Part shown: positions 32,738 through 40,559 of the stretch, piece after piece
How positions within the stretch are numbered: position 1 is the stretch's first letter
Layout: every line of letters begins with the position of its first letter
Assembly (NCBI GenBank): GCA_004556965.1
Contig: SFFE01000008.1
Coordinates: 23,761-87,760 of the forward strand
DNA length: 64,000 nt
Origin: Clostridiales bacterium
Lineage (GTDB): Bacteria; Bacillota; Clostridia; Oscillospirales; Oscillospiraceae
Direction of reading: 5' to 3'
Made by a program: the position numbers and the translations under genes
Notes under the pieces: generated by a model
Seen by the model: the letters and a program-made list of their open reading frames with translations, nothing else
The model's database searches: none
Told to the model about the DNA's origin: nothing

Positions 32738-32868
32738 TATCAACTCCGTTGATAACAATCTAATTGATTTTTTATATGATGTAAATATAAAATCAAGAAA
32801 CTCGAAAAAATATATTGACATATCAAGAAACTTGATTTAATATAGAATGCGTAATCAATATTATTGAT
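32738..32868. promoter_or_regulatory. Repressor operator region
   Basis: Four palindromes share an ATCAA-n5-TTGAT pattern: TATCAAC-TCC-GTTGATA (32738-32754), ATCAAG-AAA-CTCGAA (32792-32806), ATCAAG-AAA-CTTGAT (32822-32836) and ATCAAT-ATT-ATTGAT (32854-32868). The first overlaps the repressor ribosome site, the third fills the spacer of the rightward promoter. Confidence 0.85.
32815..32843 (+). promoter_or_regulatory. Rightward early promoter
   Basis: TTGACA and TAATAT with a 17-nt spacer made up of the operator at 32822-32836, so repressor binding must block it. Confidence 0.9.
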
Positions 32869-32886
32869 ATGCCAGGAGGTGATATC

Positions 32887-33078
32887 TTGGAGGGCATTAA
32901 AATCTATCGGCAGAAGAACGGTATAACACAGGCGGCGCTCGCAAATATCCTCGGCGTTAAGCAGACGACTGTCGCAATGTGGGAAACAAACGGGAGCTAC
33001 CCGCGAGCTGAAATGTTACCAGCTATCGCCAAGACGCTTGGCTGCTCCATTGACGCGCTCTATGACGCGCCCGCCTGA
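32887..33078 (+). CDS. Cro-like XRE regulator (first copy)
   Basis: 63-residue HTH protein (ITQAALANILGVKQTTVAMWE). A TTG start at 32887 is chosen because a perfect AGGAGGTGATATC site precedes it; the ATG at 32869 would place that site inside the gene. It is first on the early rightward transcript, the position of Cro. It is a paralogue of the gene at 33791: both end AKTLGCSIDALY-x-APA and share identical 3' flanks. Confidence 0.85.
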   Translation: MEGIKIYRQKNGITQAALANILGVKQTTVAMWETNGSYPRAEMLPAIAKTLGCSIDALYDAPA

Positions 33079-33134
33079 TGATTCCATTTTACCACGCAGT
33101 GTAGATAATATTTTTGGCGCAGGAGGTGAAAATT

Positions 33135-33302
33135 GTGCAAATTCGCATCGAATGCACATCTACCGAAGTTGCCGACCTCGTATCGGGTCTCCAGCTCGTC
33201 GTGCGGCAACACGAATTATTCAGCAACGAAATCCCAGGCGTTGCAGACAGAGTCTGCGAGATTATTCAGGATCGAAAGCAATCGGGCCAGATTTGGAAAT
33301 AA
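33135..33302 (+). CDS. Small early phage protein
   Basis: 55 residues from a GTG at 33135, with AGGAGGTG at good spacing. No family recognised; the chain is mixed alpha/beta (QIRIECTSTEVADLVSGLQL). Overlapping frames exist, but only this one matches the ribosome site. Confidence 0.6.
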   Translation: MQIRIECTSTEVADLVSGLQLVVRQHELFSNEIPGVADRVCEIIQDRKQSGQIWK

Positions 33303-33338
33303 TCTCAGCCGATATTTTTGACGCAGGAGGTGATATGC

Positions 33339-33536
33339 ATGGATGATCGCGCCAAAAAAGCAATTGCGGCGATGAAGCGAGGCGCAGACCCCTTGTGCGC
33401 GCTGGCTCGCGAAATTCGGGAAACGAACGATCCGAACGAGGCTTGGGCGCTGTGTGCAACCGGAAAATGGATTGTGCTGCTTTCGGCCTCGATCGGATCA
33501 ACGGTTCGCTATTCGCTTGGAAGAGTCAGAGACTAG
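33339..33536 (+). CDS. Small early phage protein
   Basis: 65 residues, ATG 33339 with AGGAGGTGAT upstream. Starts MDDRAKKAIAAMKRGADPL and has a short hydrophobic stretch (WIVLLSASIGSTV). Function unknown. Its stop codon overlaps that of the convergent gene at 33533-33727. Confidence 0.6.
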   Translation: MDDRAKKAIAAMKRGADPLCALAREIRETNDPNEAWALCATGKWIVLLSASIGSTVRYSLGRVRD

Positions 33537-33727
33537 CTCCAAAGCGGCGGCTCTTGCTCATCGTTGACTATGCCCATGCAATACCGGAAATAGGCGGTAT
33601 GGGATCCATCTTCCTCAACTCTCGTGCCGCCTACTATTCCAAGGCAAGTCCAACCGTCCGATAGCATTTGATCGGCCTTCTGGTCGCCTTCAACTTCGCA
33701 GACCATATTAAATTCCGAAAAATCCAT
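33533..33727 (-). CDS. Small protein on the opposite strand
   Basis: 64 residues, with AAGGGGGTG upstream of the ATG. Contains EVEGDQKADQMLSDGWTCLG, a pattern seen in small DUF1737-like proteins. It is the only minus-strand gene within the early region, so it may be expressed in the lysogen or act as a separate cargo gene. Function unknown. Confidence 0.6.
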   Translation of the reverse strand: MDFSEFNMVCEVEGDQKADQMLSDGWTCLGIVGGTRVEEDGSHTAYFRYCMGIVNDEQEPPLWS

Positions 33728-33790
33728 TTTTTCACCCCCTTTCGAACGGATTTTACCATGAAAGGGAGGAAATTACAAGGAGGTGACGCC

Positions 33791-33982
33791 ATGAAAGGAA
33801 TGGCAACCTGCCGCAAGGCGGCGGGCATGACGCAGGTCGCGTTTGCGGCAGCTATCGGCGTGAGCCAGTCGAGCGTTGCGGCGTGGGAGGCGGGAGTCTC
33901 TTACCCCTCCGCGGACAAGCTGCCCGTGATCGCCAAGACGCTGGGCTGCTCCATCGACGCGCTGTACGGCGCGCCCGCCTGA
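33791..33982 (+). CDS. Cro-like XRE regulator (second copy)
   Basis: 63 residues with HTH MTQVAFAAAIGVSQSSVAAWE. ATG 33791 behind AAGGAGGTGACG. The 32 nt around its stop (33969-34000) are identical to those around the stop of the first copy (33068-33099), so this is a duplicated cassette. It could recognise different operators. Confidence 0.85.
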   Translation: MKGMATCRKAAGMTQVAFAAAIGVSQSSVAAWEAGVSYPSADKLPVIAKTLGCSIDALYGAPA

Positions 33983-34017
33983 TGATTCCATTTTACCACG
34001 CAAGGAGGTACTGCACC

Positions 34018-34470
34018 ATGCAGGATAATTACCGCAACATCTACAAAAGGGCAAGGGAGACTTCCGGGATGACGCAGGAGCGCTTCGCCGAGGCGCTTGG
34101 CCTGAGCGTCGAGAGCGTCCGCCTGTACGAGACAGGGCGCGGTTTGCCGTCCGACGATGTCGTCGTGGACATGATCGCGATCTCCGGCCTGCAGGTGCTC
34201 GGCTATCAGCACTTGCTCAATAAGTCGCGCGTCGCGGCGGAGATTCTGCCGGAGGTGGCGGAGTGCTCGCTGCCGCAGGCGGTGATCCAGCTCATCTGCC
34301 GAATCCGCGACTTCGGCGACCGCCACCGCACCGACGACTTGATGAACATTGCCGCCGACGGCCGCATCGACGACCACGAGCGCGCGCTCTTCGACGAGAT
34401 CGTCGCCGAGCTGGATAGCGTCGTGCAGGCAGCGATGCAGCTCAAATATGCACAAGGAGGACAATTATGA
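34018..34470 (+). CDS. XRE-family regulator with C-terminal helical domain
   Basis: 150 residues. The HTH (MTQERFAEALGLSVESVRLYE) occupies the first about 65, and a helical C-terminal domain follows (VIQLICRIRDFGDRHRTDDL). Such proteins are common in Clostridia phages as activators or antirepressors. AAGGAGG precedes the ATG. Four-base ATGA overlap with the next gene. Confidence 0.85.
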   Translation: MQDNYRNIYKRARETSGMTQERFAEALGLSVESVRLYETGRGLPSDDVVVDMIAISGLQVLGYQHLLNKSRVAAEILPEVAECSLPQAVIQLICRIRDFGDRHRTDDLMNIAADGRIDDHERALFDEIVAELDSVVQAAMQLKYAQGGQL

Positions 34471-34685
34471 CGATTGAGGATATCAAGGCAATGGACAAGC
34501 CGTATCTGATTCCAAAGGACGTCGCGCCGCTGCTTGGCTGCGACCCGTACACGATTAATGTCTGCGCAAAGCAATGCCCGGAACGGTTGGGCTTCCCGGT
34601 GATCCTGATGGGCAGCCGCGTCCGCATCCCGCGCGAGGGATTTATCCGCTTTTGGATGGGCGAGACGGTGGTGAAGGCTGTATGA
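34467..34685 (+). CDS. Small DNA-binding (excisionase/HTH-like) protein
   Basis: 72 residues: YLIPKDVAPLLGCDPYTINVCAKQCP and then RVRIPREGFIRFWMG, the pattern of MerR-like helix-turn-helix excisionases or phage repressors. AAGGAGG precedes the ATG inside the previous gene. May be the phage Xis. Confidence 0.75.
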   Translation: MTIEDIKAMDKPYLIPKDVAPLLGCDPYTINVCAKQCPERLGFPVILMGSRVRIPREGFIRFWMGETVVKAV

Positions 34686-34699
34686 GCTTCGCGGGGCAT

Positions 34700-34753
34700 A
34701 AAAAAAGAGCCGCACCCGCGGCAACGGGTACGACTCAACGCCAAGTAATCAGC
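34700..34753 (-). ncRNA. Candidate short minus-strand RNA
   Basis: On the minus strand, TTGCAA (34788-34783) and TAAAAT (34765-34760) with a 17-nt spacer are followed about 50 nt later by a 12-bp hairpin (34707-34718 with 34725-34736) and seven Ts. On the plus strand the hairpin has two C-A mismatches and no T-run. The transcript would be antisense to the gap before the replication gene. Confidence 0.4.
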
Positions 34754-34801
34754 ATCTTTATTTTATCCCATATTCGGGATTTTTGCAAGGGGTGATTTTG
34801 A

Positions 34802-35581
34802 ATGGCAACCATTTTCCGCGTAGAAAAGAGCGCAAATTACACCGTGATGTCCAACTATCACCTCGACGATGCGCGGCTGAGCTTGAAAGCGATCGGGCTG
34901 CTATCCAAGATTCTGCGTATGCCGGACGGCTGGGACTATTCCATAGAGGGGCTCTCGCGCATTTGCCGCGAGGGCAAGGCCGCGATCCGGAGCGCGATTG
35001 AGGAGCTGGAGGAGGCGGGCTACATCGTCCGCCGCCAGACGCACGGAGAGGGCGGCCAGTTTGCTGGGAATGAGTACATCGTGTATGAGCAGCCGCATTT
35101 CGATGCTGAAAAATCACCGTCGTGCGAAAATCAAACGACGGTAGAAGAATCACCGTCGTGCGGTTTTCCGTCGACGGAAAATCCGTCGTCGGGAAACCCG
35201 TCGTCGGAAAACCGCACGCAAATAAATACTATCTTAGCAAATACTATACCCCCTAAAGCCCCCCAAGGGGGGCGGCGGCGTCGTGAGCCGAAAAAAGCGC
35301 CGGACTGGGAGCCGGAGCGTTTCGCCGCATTCTGGGCGTACTACCCCAGAGGAGAGTCCAAGCAGGCAGCAATTGCAGCGTGGGACAAGCTGCGCCCGTC
35401 CAGTGAGCTGATCGACGAGATGGCGCGGGCACTCAAACGGCAAACGCAAACGGAAGAATGGCAGCGCGGCGTCGGCATCCCGTATGCGTCGACCTGGCTC
35501 AATCAGCGCCGGTGGGAAGATGAGCAGCGGGCACCGAATCCGCCCGCGGACGACGAAGGGAGCTTGCCGTTATGGACATGA
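34802..35581 (+). CDS. Phage replisome organiser (DnaD-like N-terminal winged helix)
   Basis: 259 residues. The N-terminal winged helix (SLKAIGLLSKILRMPDGWDY) is that of phage replisome organisers, followed by a low-complexity Ser/Pro/Asn linker encoded by CGTCGTGCG-like repeats (about 100-140), and a C-terminal region with FAAFWAYYPRGESKQAAIAAW and PYASTWLNQRRWED, typical of helicase-loading phage proteins. It probably recruits the DnaB-like helicase encoded next, with a 10-nt overlap. Confidence 0.85.
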   Translation: MATIFRVEKSANYTVMSNYHLDDARLSLKAIGLLSKILRMPDGWDYSIEGLSRICREGKAAIRSAIEELEEAGYIVRRQTHGEGGQFAGNEYIVYEQPHFDAEKSPSCENQTTVEESPSCGFPSTENPSSGNPSSENRTQINTILANTIPPKAPQGGRRRREPKKAPDWEPERFAAFWAYYPRGESKQAAIAAWDKLRPSSELIDEMARALKRQTQTEEWQRGVGIPYASTWLNQRRWEDEQRAPNPPADDEGSLPLWT

Positions 35582-36861
35582 GAGATCACCGCATTCTGGA
35601 CGCCGAGACCGCCGTACTCGGCAGCATCCTGATCGCGCCGGAGATCGTCGGCGAGGCGATGCTGCGGCTGCGCGCAGAGGATTTTCTCGACGCCGAGTAC
35701 CGCAGCGTGTTTGCGGCAATCCGCAGACTTTGGCAGCAGAGCCGCCCGGTGGACGCCGTGACGGTGCTGCACCAGCTCGGCGGCGACGCCTACGAGCCGT
35801 TTCTTCGGCAGATCATGGAGGCGACGCCGACCGCCGCAAACTGGGAGGCCTACGCGGACATCCTCGCCGAGCAGGCGCGTCTTACCCGGATCAAGGCGTC
35901 GGCGGTGCAGATCGTAAATGCAGTGACGCTGGACGATGCGCGCGCCGCGGTCGAGGCGGCCGGCACGCAGCTCTGCGCCCGGCGCGACGCCCGCGCCGTC
36001 AGCTTTGCCGATGGCCTTTCGGACTTTTACCGCCGCCAGGCGGCAGGCAAGGTGCCGAACTACATACCATGGGGCATCCGGCAGCTCGACGAGCAGCTCT
36101 ATGCAGAGCCGGGGGATTTTATCATCCTGGGCGGCTACCCGTCCGCGGGCAAGACGCTGCTAGCAACGCAGTTTGCCTGGCACATGGCATCTACACGCCG
36201 GGTCGGATTTTTCTCGTTGGAAACCAGTCCGGCGAAGATCTTCGACCGCCTGATCTCACAAGTGGCCGAGATCAATTTCACTCGCATCAAGCGGCACACG
36301 ATGCAGTCGGCGGACTATACTGCCGCTGGAAAGCTGGCGTACAACCCGGACGCCGTGCATCTGGATGTGATCAACGCATCCGGCTTTGATGTCGCGGACG
36401 TACAGGCGCACGCGCTGGCCAAGCAGTACGATGTGATTTTTCTGGACTACGTGCAGCTCCTTCGCGCTACCGGAAACACCCGAGTGGAGCAGGTGACCAA
36501 CATCTCGCTCGCGCTGCACACGATGGCGCAGCGAACCGGCATCACGATTGTCGCGCTCTCGCAACTCTCCCGCCCGGAGAAGGGCGCGGCCAAGAGCCTC
36601 ACACCGCAGATGTCCGACTTGCGCGAGTCCGGGCAGTTGGAACAGGACGCGGACGCGATCATGATCCTAAAGGCCGCGCCGGACAATATCCGCACACTCT
36701 CCATCGTGAAGAACAAGGAGGGCGAGCGCGGCGCGATCAAGCTAAATTTTGACGCAGCACATCTGACGCTGATGCCGATCTCTGGCCGTGAAGCGCAGGA
36801 CGACGAGGACGAAGAAGATTTCCCCAAAATGCAGGCATGGCCGAAGAAGGAGTCGGATTAA
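35572..36861 (+). CDS. DnaB-like replicative helicase
   Basis: 429 residues. An N-terminal DnaB domain (AETAVLGSILIAPEIVGEAM) is followed by a RecA-fold ATPase with Walker A GGYPSAGKT, VGFFSLETS, Walker B VIFLDYVQLL, and SQLSRPEKG. It is the ring helicase for phage DNA replication. The C-terminal tail is acidic (DDEDEEDFP). ATG 35572 lies within the preceding gene. Confidence 0.95.
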   Translation: MDMRDHRILDAETAVLGSILIAPEIVGEAMLRLRAEDFLDAEYRSVFAAIRRLWQQSRPVDAVTVLHQLGGDAYEPFLRQIMEATPTAANWEAYADILAEQARLTRIKASAVQIVNAVTLDDARAAVEAAGTQLCARRDARAVSFADGLSDFYRRQAAGKVPNYIPWGIRQLDEQLYAEPGDFIILGGYPSAGKTLLATQFAWHMASTRRVGFFSLETSPAKIFDRLISQVAEINFTRIKRHTMQSADYTAAGKLAYNPDAVHLDVINASGFDVADVQAHALAKQYDVIFLDYVQLLRATGNTRVEQVTNISLALHTMAQRTGITIVALSQLSRPEKGAAKSLTPQMSDLRESGQLEQDADAIMILKAAPDNIRTLSIVKNKEGERGAIKLNFDAAHLTLMPISGREAQDDEDEEDFPKMQAWPKKESD

Positions 36862-37124
36862 TGAAAGTAGGAGATAAGATCGGCCATTTGCGGCCTACAT
36901 TTGGCGCGATCCACGACGCCAAAGAGGATCGCCGCACATTCCCGGCAACGGTAGTGTACATTCACCCGGAAGGAAGATTCATCTCGGTCGAATTTGAGCT
37001 TCCGCGCGGCCGAAAGTGCCGCGAGAGCTTTTATTTTGAAAATCGGCAGGGCGCGGCAACGCCCAGAAAGGAAAATGAGCATGAAAGTAATCAGCATCGT
37101 AAATCTAAAAGGCGGCGTCGGTAA
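36861..37124 (+). CDS. Small basic-tailed phage protein
   Basis: 87 residues, unknown. Starts MKVGDKIGHLRPTFGAIHD and looks like a small SH3-like beta barrel (RRTFPATVVYIHPEGRF) with a very basic end (SKRRRR). The ATG overlaps the helicase stop (TAATG), and the 3' end overlaps parA by 44 nt. AAGGAG precedes the start. Confidence 0.65.
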   Translation: MKVGDKIGHLRPTFGAIHDAKEDRRTFPATVVYIHPEGRFISVEFELPRGRKCRESFYFENRQGAATPRKENEHESNQHRKSKRRRR

Positions 37125-37854
37125 AACGGTCACCGCCGTGAACATGGCGGCGATCCTCGCGACCGAGCACAACAAGCGCGTGCTCGTGATCGACGCCGAC
37201 CCGCAAGCCAATGCGACCCGATTTTTCGGCGCGCAGGATGCGCCCGCGACGCTGTGCGACCTGTTTGCCGGGCGCACCACATGCTATGACGACATCGTAT
37301 GGCAGACGCAGATCGCGGGTGTGGACATCGCCCCGGCGACGATCGACCTGCTCGCGTTTGATGTCGCTGCCGCCACGGAAGAGCAGGGGATCGTCCGCAT
37401 GCTCTCCGATCTCTGCACCGCAGCCGAGGAGGATAGCGCCTATGACTATGCTATCATCGACTGCCCGCCGGGCTTTACCGCGGTCAGCATTTCCGGCATC
37501 GCGGCGAGCGACGACGTAATCATACCGGCCAAGGTGGACGCCTTTGCGATGTCCGGCATCGACGAGCTGCGGGCGCAGATCGAGGGCGTGCAGCGTGTCG
37601 GGCAGGGCATCCGGATCGCGGGCGTGCTTGTGACGATGTGGCACAACGCGCCGGTCGTGACGCAGGGCGAGGCGTATCTCAGGAGCCAGTCTGTGCCGGT
37701 GTTCGAGACGACGATCCGCCGCACGGATAAGGTGGACGAGTCCACATTTGCCCGCCAGCCGATCAGTGACTATTCGCGCTGGTGCTCAGCCGCGCGGGAC
37801 TACCGAGATTTTGTGGATGAGTATCTCGCCAAGGAGGTGCGCATCGATGGGTAA
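37081..37854 (+). CDS. parA: ParA-family ATPase
   Basis: 257 residues. Deviant Walker A LKGGVGKTVTAVNMAAILA, switch I DADPQANAT and Walker B YAIIDCPPG identify a ParA/Soj-type ATPase. ATG 37081 fits the AAAGGA site (8 nt); ATG 37075 is too close. With ParB next to it this is a partition cassette, unusual for an integrated siphophage and suggestive of a plasmid-like phase. Confidence 0.94.
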   Translation: MKVISIVNLKGGVGKTVTAVNMAAILATEHNKRVLVIDADPQANATRFFGAQDAPATLCDLFAGRTTCYDDIVWQTQIAGVDIAPATIDLLAFDVAAATEEQGIVRMLSDLCTAAEEDSAYDYAIIDCPPGFTAVSISGIAASDDVIIPAKVDAFAMSGIDELRAQIEGVQRVGQGIRIAGVLVTMWHNAPVVTQGEAYLRSQSVPVFETTIRRTDKVDESTFARQPISDYSRWCSAARDYRDFVDEYLAKEVRIDG

Positions 37855-39313
37855 GGCGTTCAATCTGGCCGATTTCATGCCCGACGCAAATGTGTCCAAA
37901 TTGGACACGCCAACACGCGAGATCAAGATGATCCCGACGCGCAGCATCTTCCCGAACGATAAAAATTTTTATGATACGTCCAATGTGAGCGATTTGATCG
38001 ATAGCATCCTGCTGCATGGGCTGCTTGATCCGCTGACCGTTCGGCCTGCTGGCGACGGAGAGGGCTACATTATCATCTCCGGACACCGGCGGCACAAGGC
38101 CATGATGACGATTCTGGACGACGCGCTTGCAGAAGATCTCACACCGTTTGAGACGGTGCCGTGCTTCATTTCCGAGCCGCGCGACGAGCTGATGGAGGAG
38201 CTGATGCTCATCCAAGCCAACAGCGCGACGCGCGTGCTGACGTCGGCAGAGCTGGCAAAGCAGGCCGAGAAGATAGAGGAACTGCTTTACCGGCTCAAGG
38301 AGCAGGGCTATGAGTTTCCGGGCCGCATGCGTGATCACGTCGCCAAGGCGTGCAACGTGGCGGCGTCCCGGCTTGGGCGGCTGAAAGTGATCCGCGAGAA
38401 GCTGATCCCGGAACTCTACGAGCGGTTTGGGGGCGGTCTGATCCCGGAGAATGCGGCTTACGATGCGGCGCGGATGCCGGAGCGCGACCAGCAAATTCTC
38501 GCGCAGCGGCACAAAAAGGAAATCACGACGTGGGAAGTGAACAACGTAAAGTCGTGGCTTGAGAATATCAACGCCCTCACGGAGTGCAATTATTCCGATG
38601 GCGCTTGCGACCAATACGAGGTGCGGAGCGGGATGTATCTCGAAAGAGGATACATCCCCTGCGCTGGGAAATGCTGCATGGATTGCTATAGTCTCGTCAC
38701 CTGCGATAAGGCCTGCGCCAAGTGCAAGGAACGCCGAAAAGAGCTGATCGACGAACGCGAGCAGCGCGAGGAGAAGGAGCGAGCCGAACGCGAAGCGCGG
38801 AATGCCGAAGCTAAGGCAAGAGCGGATGCACGCGAGCGGGAAGTTTCGAGGCTCTGGCAGCGTCTCGGCGCGGCGCGTGAGGCAGCACATATTGCCGACG
38901 AGACATTTTACAATGACGTGCTGGAGTGGTACCTGGACGACGAAGAAATTGAGATTATGCTTGTCCGAGAGAGGGGAGGAATCCCGGAGGATGCTTGGTT
39001 CGACGAGCCGTTTTCGGATAGTGCCGAAGATCTCCGAACGGCGGCCGCCGCGCTGCATTGCACGACGGACTACCTCCTCGGCGTATCAGACGAGCCGCAG
39101 CCGTCCAGTGCTGGCCGCTGGCGCTGCGTGGCGGATGGCGAGCTGCCGGACGAGGGGCAGGCCGTCATTATACTTTTACGATTCTCGCAAAATTCCGCTT
39201 GGTCGAGCAACACGTCCGTGTACCACAACGGCAAATTCCGTTTCACGCAGGATTTGGATATGGAACTTCGCGGCGTGCAGTATTGGATGCCGTCGCCGGA
39301 GCTTCCGGAGTAA
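37847..39313 (+). CDS. parB: ParB-like protein with Cys-rich, coiled-coil and DUF551-like C-terminal extension
   Basis: 488 residues. An N-terminal ParB/Srx CTPase domain has IPTRSIFPN, GLLDPLTVRP and IISGHRRHKA; an HTH region follows (AKACNVAASRLGRLKVI). Then come a Cys-rich segment (CAGKCCMDCYSLVTCDKACAKC), a long charged coiled coil, a short ALHCTTDYLLG, and a DUF551-like end (RWRCVADGELPDEGQAVI, YWMPSPELPE). Codons 16-22 contain a perfect 17-bp palindrome. The extension is not typical of ParB. Overlaps parA by 8 nt. Confidence 0.88.
   Translation: MGKAFNLADFMPDANVSKLDTPTREIKMIPTRSIFPNDKNFYDTSNVSDLIDSILLHGLLDPLTVRPAGDGEGYIIISGHRRHKAMMTILDDALAEDLTPFETVPCFISEPRDELMEELMLIQANSATRVLTSAELAKQAEKIEELLYRLKEQGYEFPGRMRDHVAKACNVAASRLGRLKVIREKLIPELYERFGGGLIPENAAYDAARMPERDQQILAQRHKKEITTWEVNNVKSWLENINALTECNYSDGACDQYEVRSGMYLERGYIPCAGKCCMDCYSLVTCDKACAKCKERRKELIDEREQREEKERAEREARNAEAKARADAREREVSRLWQRLGAAREAAHIADETFYNDVLEWYLDDEEIEIMLVRERGGIPEDAWFDEPFSDSAEDLRTAAAALHCTTDYLLGVSDEPQPSSAGRWRCVADGELPDEGQAVIILLRFSQNSAWSSNTSVYHNGKFRFTQDLDMELRGVQYWMPSPELPE
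37892..37908. repeat. 17-bp palindrome, copy 3
   Basis: GTGTCCAAATTGGACAC, perfect, inside the parB coding sequence; it encodes VSKLDT. Confidence 0.9.
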
Positions 39314-39323
39314 AGGAGTAACT

Positions 39324-40406
39324 ATGGAAATAATTGAAATCACGTCCCAGAAGCAGCTTGACGAGCTGCCGCTTGACTACAACGGAAGAATCTGTATCAA
39401 ATTCGGCACGCCGGATGATCGCGCGATTATTCGGCATCGTTATATATATCCCGTCGAGGCGTTGGAGAACAGCAGCGTCGAGGCGTTGGAGAACAGCAGC
39501 GTCGTGGCGCGGGGCAACAGCAGCGTCGTGGCGCGGGGCAACAGCAGCGTCGAGGCGTGGGAGAACAGCAGCGTCGTGGCGCTGGATAACAGCAGCGTCG
39601 TGGCGCGGGGCAACAGCAGCGTCGTGGCGTTGGAGAACAGCAGCGTCGAGGCGCGGGGCAACAGCAGCGTCGAGGCGCGGGGCAACAGCAGCGTCGAGGC
39701 GCACGGCAACAGTAGCGTCGTGGCGCGGGGCAACAGCAGCGTCGTGGCGCACGGCAACAGTAGCGTCGTGGCGCGGGGCAACAGCAGCGTCGTGGCGCGG
39801 GGCAACAGCAGCGTCGTGGCGCGGGGCAACAGCAGCGTCGTGGCGCACGGCAACAGCAGCGTCGTGGCGTGGGATAACAGCAGCGTCGTGGCGCGGGGCA
39901 ACAGCAGCGTCGTGGCGAGGGGGAATACACGGGTGGTTGCTGCATCTAATGCGGCAGCAATTCAACAATCGGGCAACGCTCTCATCGTACATATGCCGCG
40001 CACAATTGCTGAATATCTCGAATTTTACGAAATCGAGAACGATGGTGAAACCGCGAAGCTGTACAAAGCCGTGCACAAGATCGACGGCATTTATCGCTCC
40101 GACTACACGCCCAGATGTACATATGCGCCCGGTGAAACAACGGAGGCAGATGCGCTCGACAAAGACCCGGACGAGACATGCGGTCACGGCATCCACATGG
40201 CGCATCTTGATTGGTGTCTTGATTATGGACGCAATTGGAGCGATCTTGCAATCATTGAGGTCGAAACCGAGACCGACGGCATTATCGTACCCCGGAGCGG
40301 AAACGGAAAAGTCCGTGCCGAGCGGTGCAAAATGATTCGAGAAGTTCCGCTTGAAGAGTGCGGCGTATATGGAAAGATTCTCGCAAAACGGAGGAGCAAC
40401 GCATGA
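39324..40406 (+). CDS. NSSV-repeat beta-helix protein with DUF7666-like C-terminus
   Basis: 360 residues. After about 48 residues come 19 tandem octapeptides NSSV(V/E)A-x-x and a degenerate twentieth (49-208), expected to stack as a narrow beta-solenoid. The C-terminal domain (VHKIDGIYRSDYTPRCTYA, GHGIHMAHLDWCLDYGRN) resembles domains of phage proteins called DUF7666. Found in many phages; function unknown, possibly a protein-binding decoy. The repeat DNA is prone to length change. AAGGAG precedes the ATG. Confidence 0.85.
   Translation: MEIIEITSQKQLDELPLDYNGRICIKFGTPDDRAIIRHRYIYPVEALENSSVEALENSSVVARGNSSVVARGNSSVEAWENSSVVALDNSSVVARGNSSVVALENSSVEARGNSSVEARGNSSVEAHGNSSVVARGNSSVVAHGNSSVVARGNSSVVARGNSSVVARGNSSVVAHGNSSVVAWDNSSVVARGNSSVVARGNTRVVAASNAAAIQQSGNALIVHMPRTIAEYLEFYEIENDGETAKLYKAVHKIDGIYRSDYTPRCTYAPGETTEADALDKDPDETCGHGIHMAHLDWCLDYGRNWSDLAIIEVETETDGIIVPRSGNGKVRAERCKMIREVPLEECGVYGKILAKRRSNA
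39468..39947 (+). repeat. 24-bp tandem repeat tract
   Basis: Twenty in-frame 24-bp units of the AACAGCAGCGTCGTGGCG type with variation limited mostly to the last two codons (RG, LE, WD, HG). All six frames are open across it, so overlapping ORFs are artefacts. Confidence 0.95.
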
Positions 40407-40558
40407 GCAAGCTGAAAAAATCGCTGGACAAGCTCGCATCAATGGCCGTTCTAACACTCGCAGCCACTTGCTCAGCAATCGGCGCGATCTGGTTGCTCGG
40501 CGCGGCGTGCAGTATTGGCTGCCGTCGCCGGAGCTGCCAGAGTAAAGGAGGACGATGA
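40403..40558 (+). CDS. Possible small membrane peptide
   Basis: 51 residues with one hydrophobic segment (MAVLTLAATCSAIGAIWLLG) and a Cys/Arg-rich end. GGAGGAG precedes the ATG. Its 3' part overlaps, in another frame, a copy of the parB 3' end (40502-40551), so the gene may be a recombination product. Confidence 0.45.
   Translation: MSKLKKSLDKLASMAVLTLAATCSAIGAIWLLGAACSIGCRRRSCQSKGGR
40502..40551 (+). pseudogene. Remnant copy of the parB DUF551-like 3' end
   Basis: Nearly identical to 39270-39319: both encode GVQYW-x-PSPELPE then a stop and AAAGGAG. The upstream part of the domain is missing. It marks a past duplication or recombination around the repeat gene. Confidence 0.7.
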
Positions 40559-40559
40559 T

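Noticed and set aside
39468..39947. Regular short repeats considered as a CRISPR array.
   Set aside because: Units are contiguous, in frame, with no unique spacers. The family A/B arrays also lack spacers. No cas genes occur in the window.
39334..40335. Long alternative frames across the NSSV repeat tract on both strands.
   Set aside because: A 24-bp repeat opens all frames at once. Only the frame from 39324 has a ribosome site, a coherent N-terminus and a recognisable C-terminal domain.
40358..40545. Frame ending GVQYWLPSPELPE read as a separate gene.
   Set aside because: Only the last codons match the DUF551-like end of parB; the rest is out of frame. Treated as a remnant.
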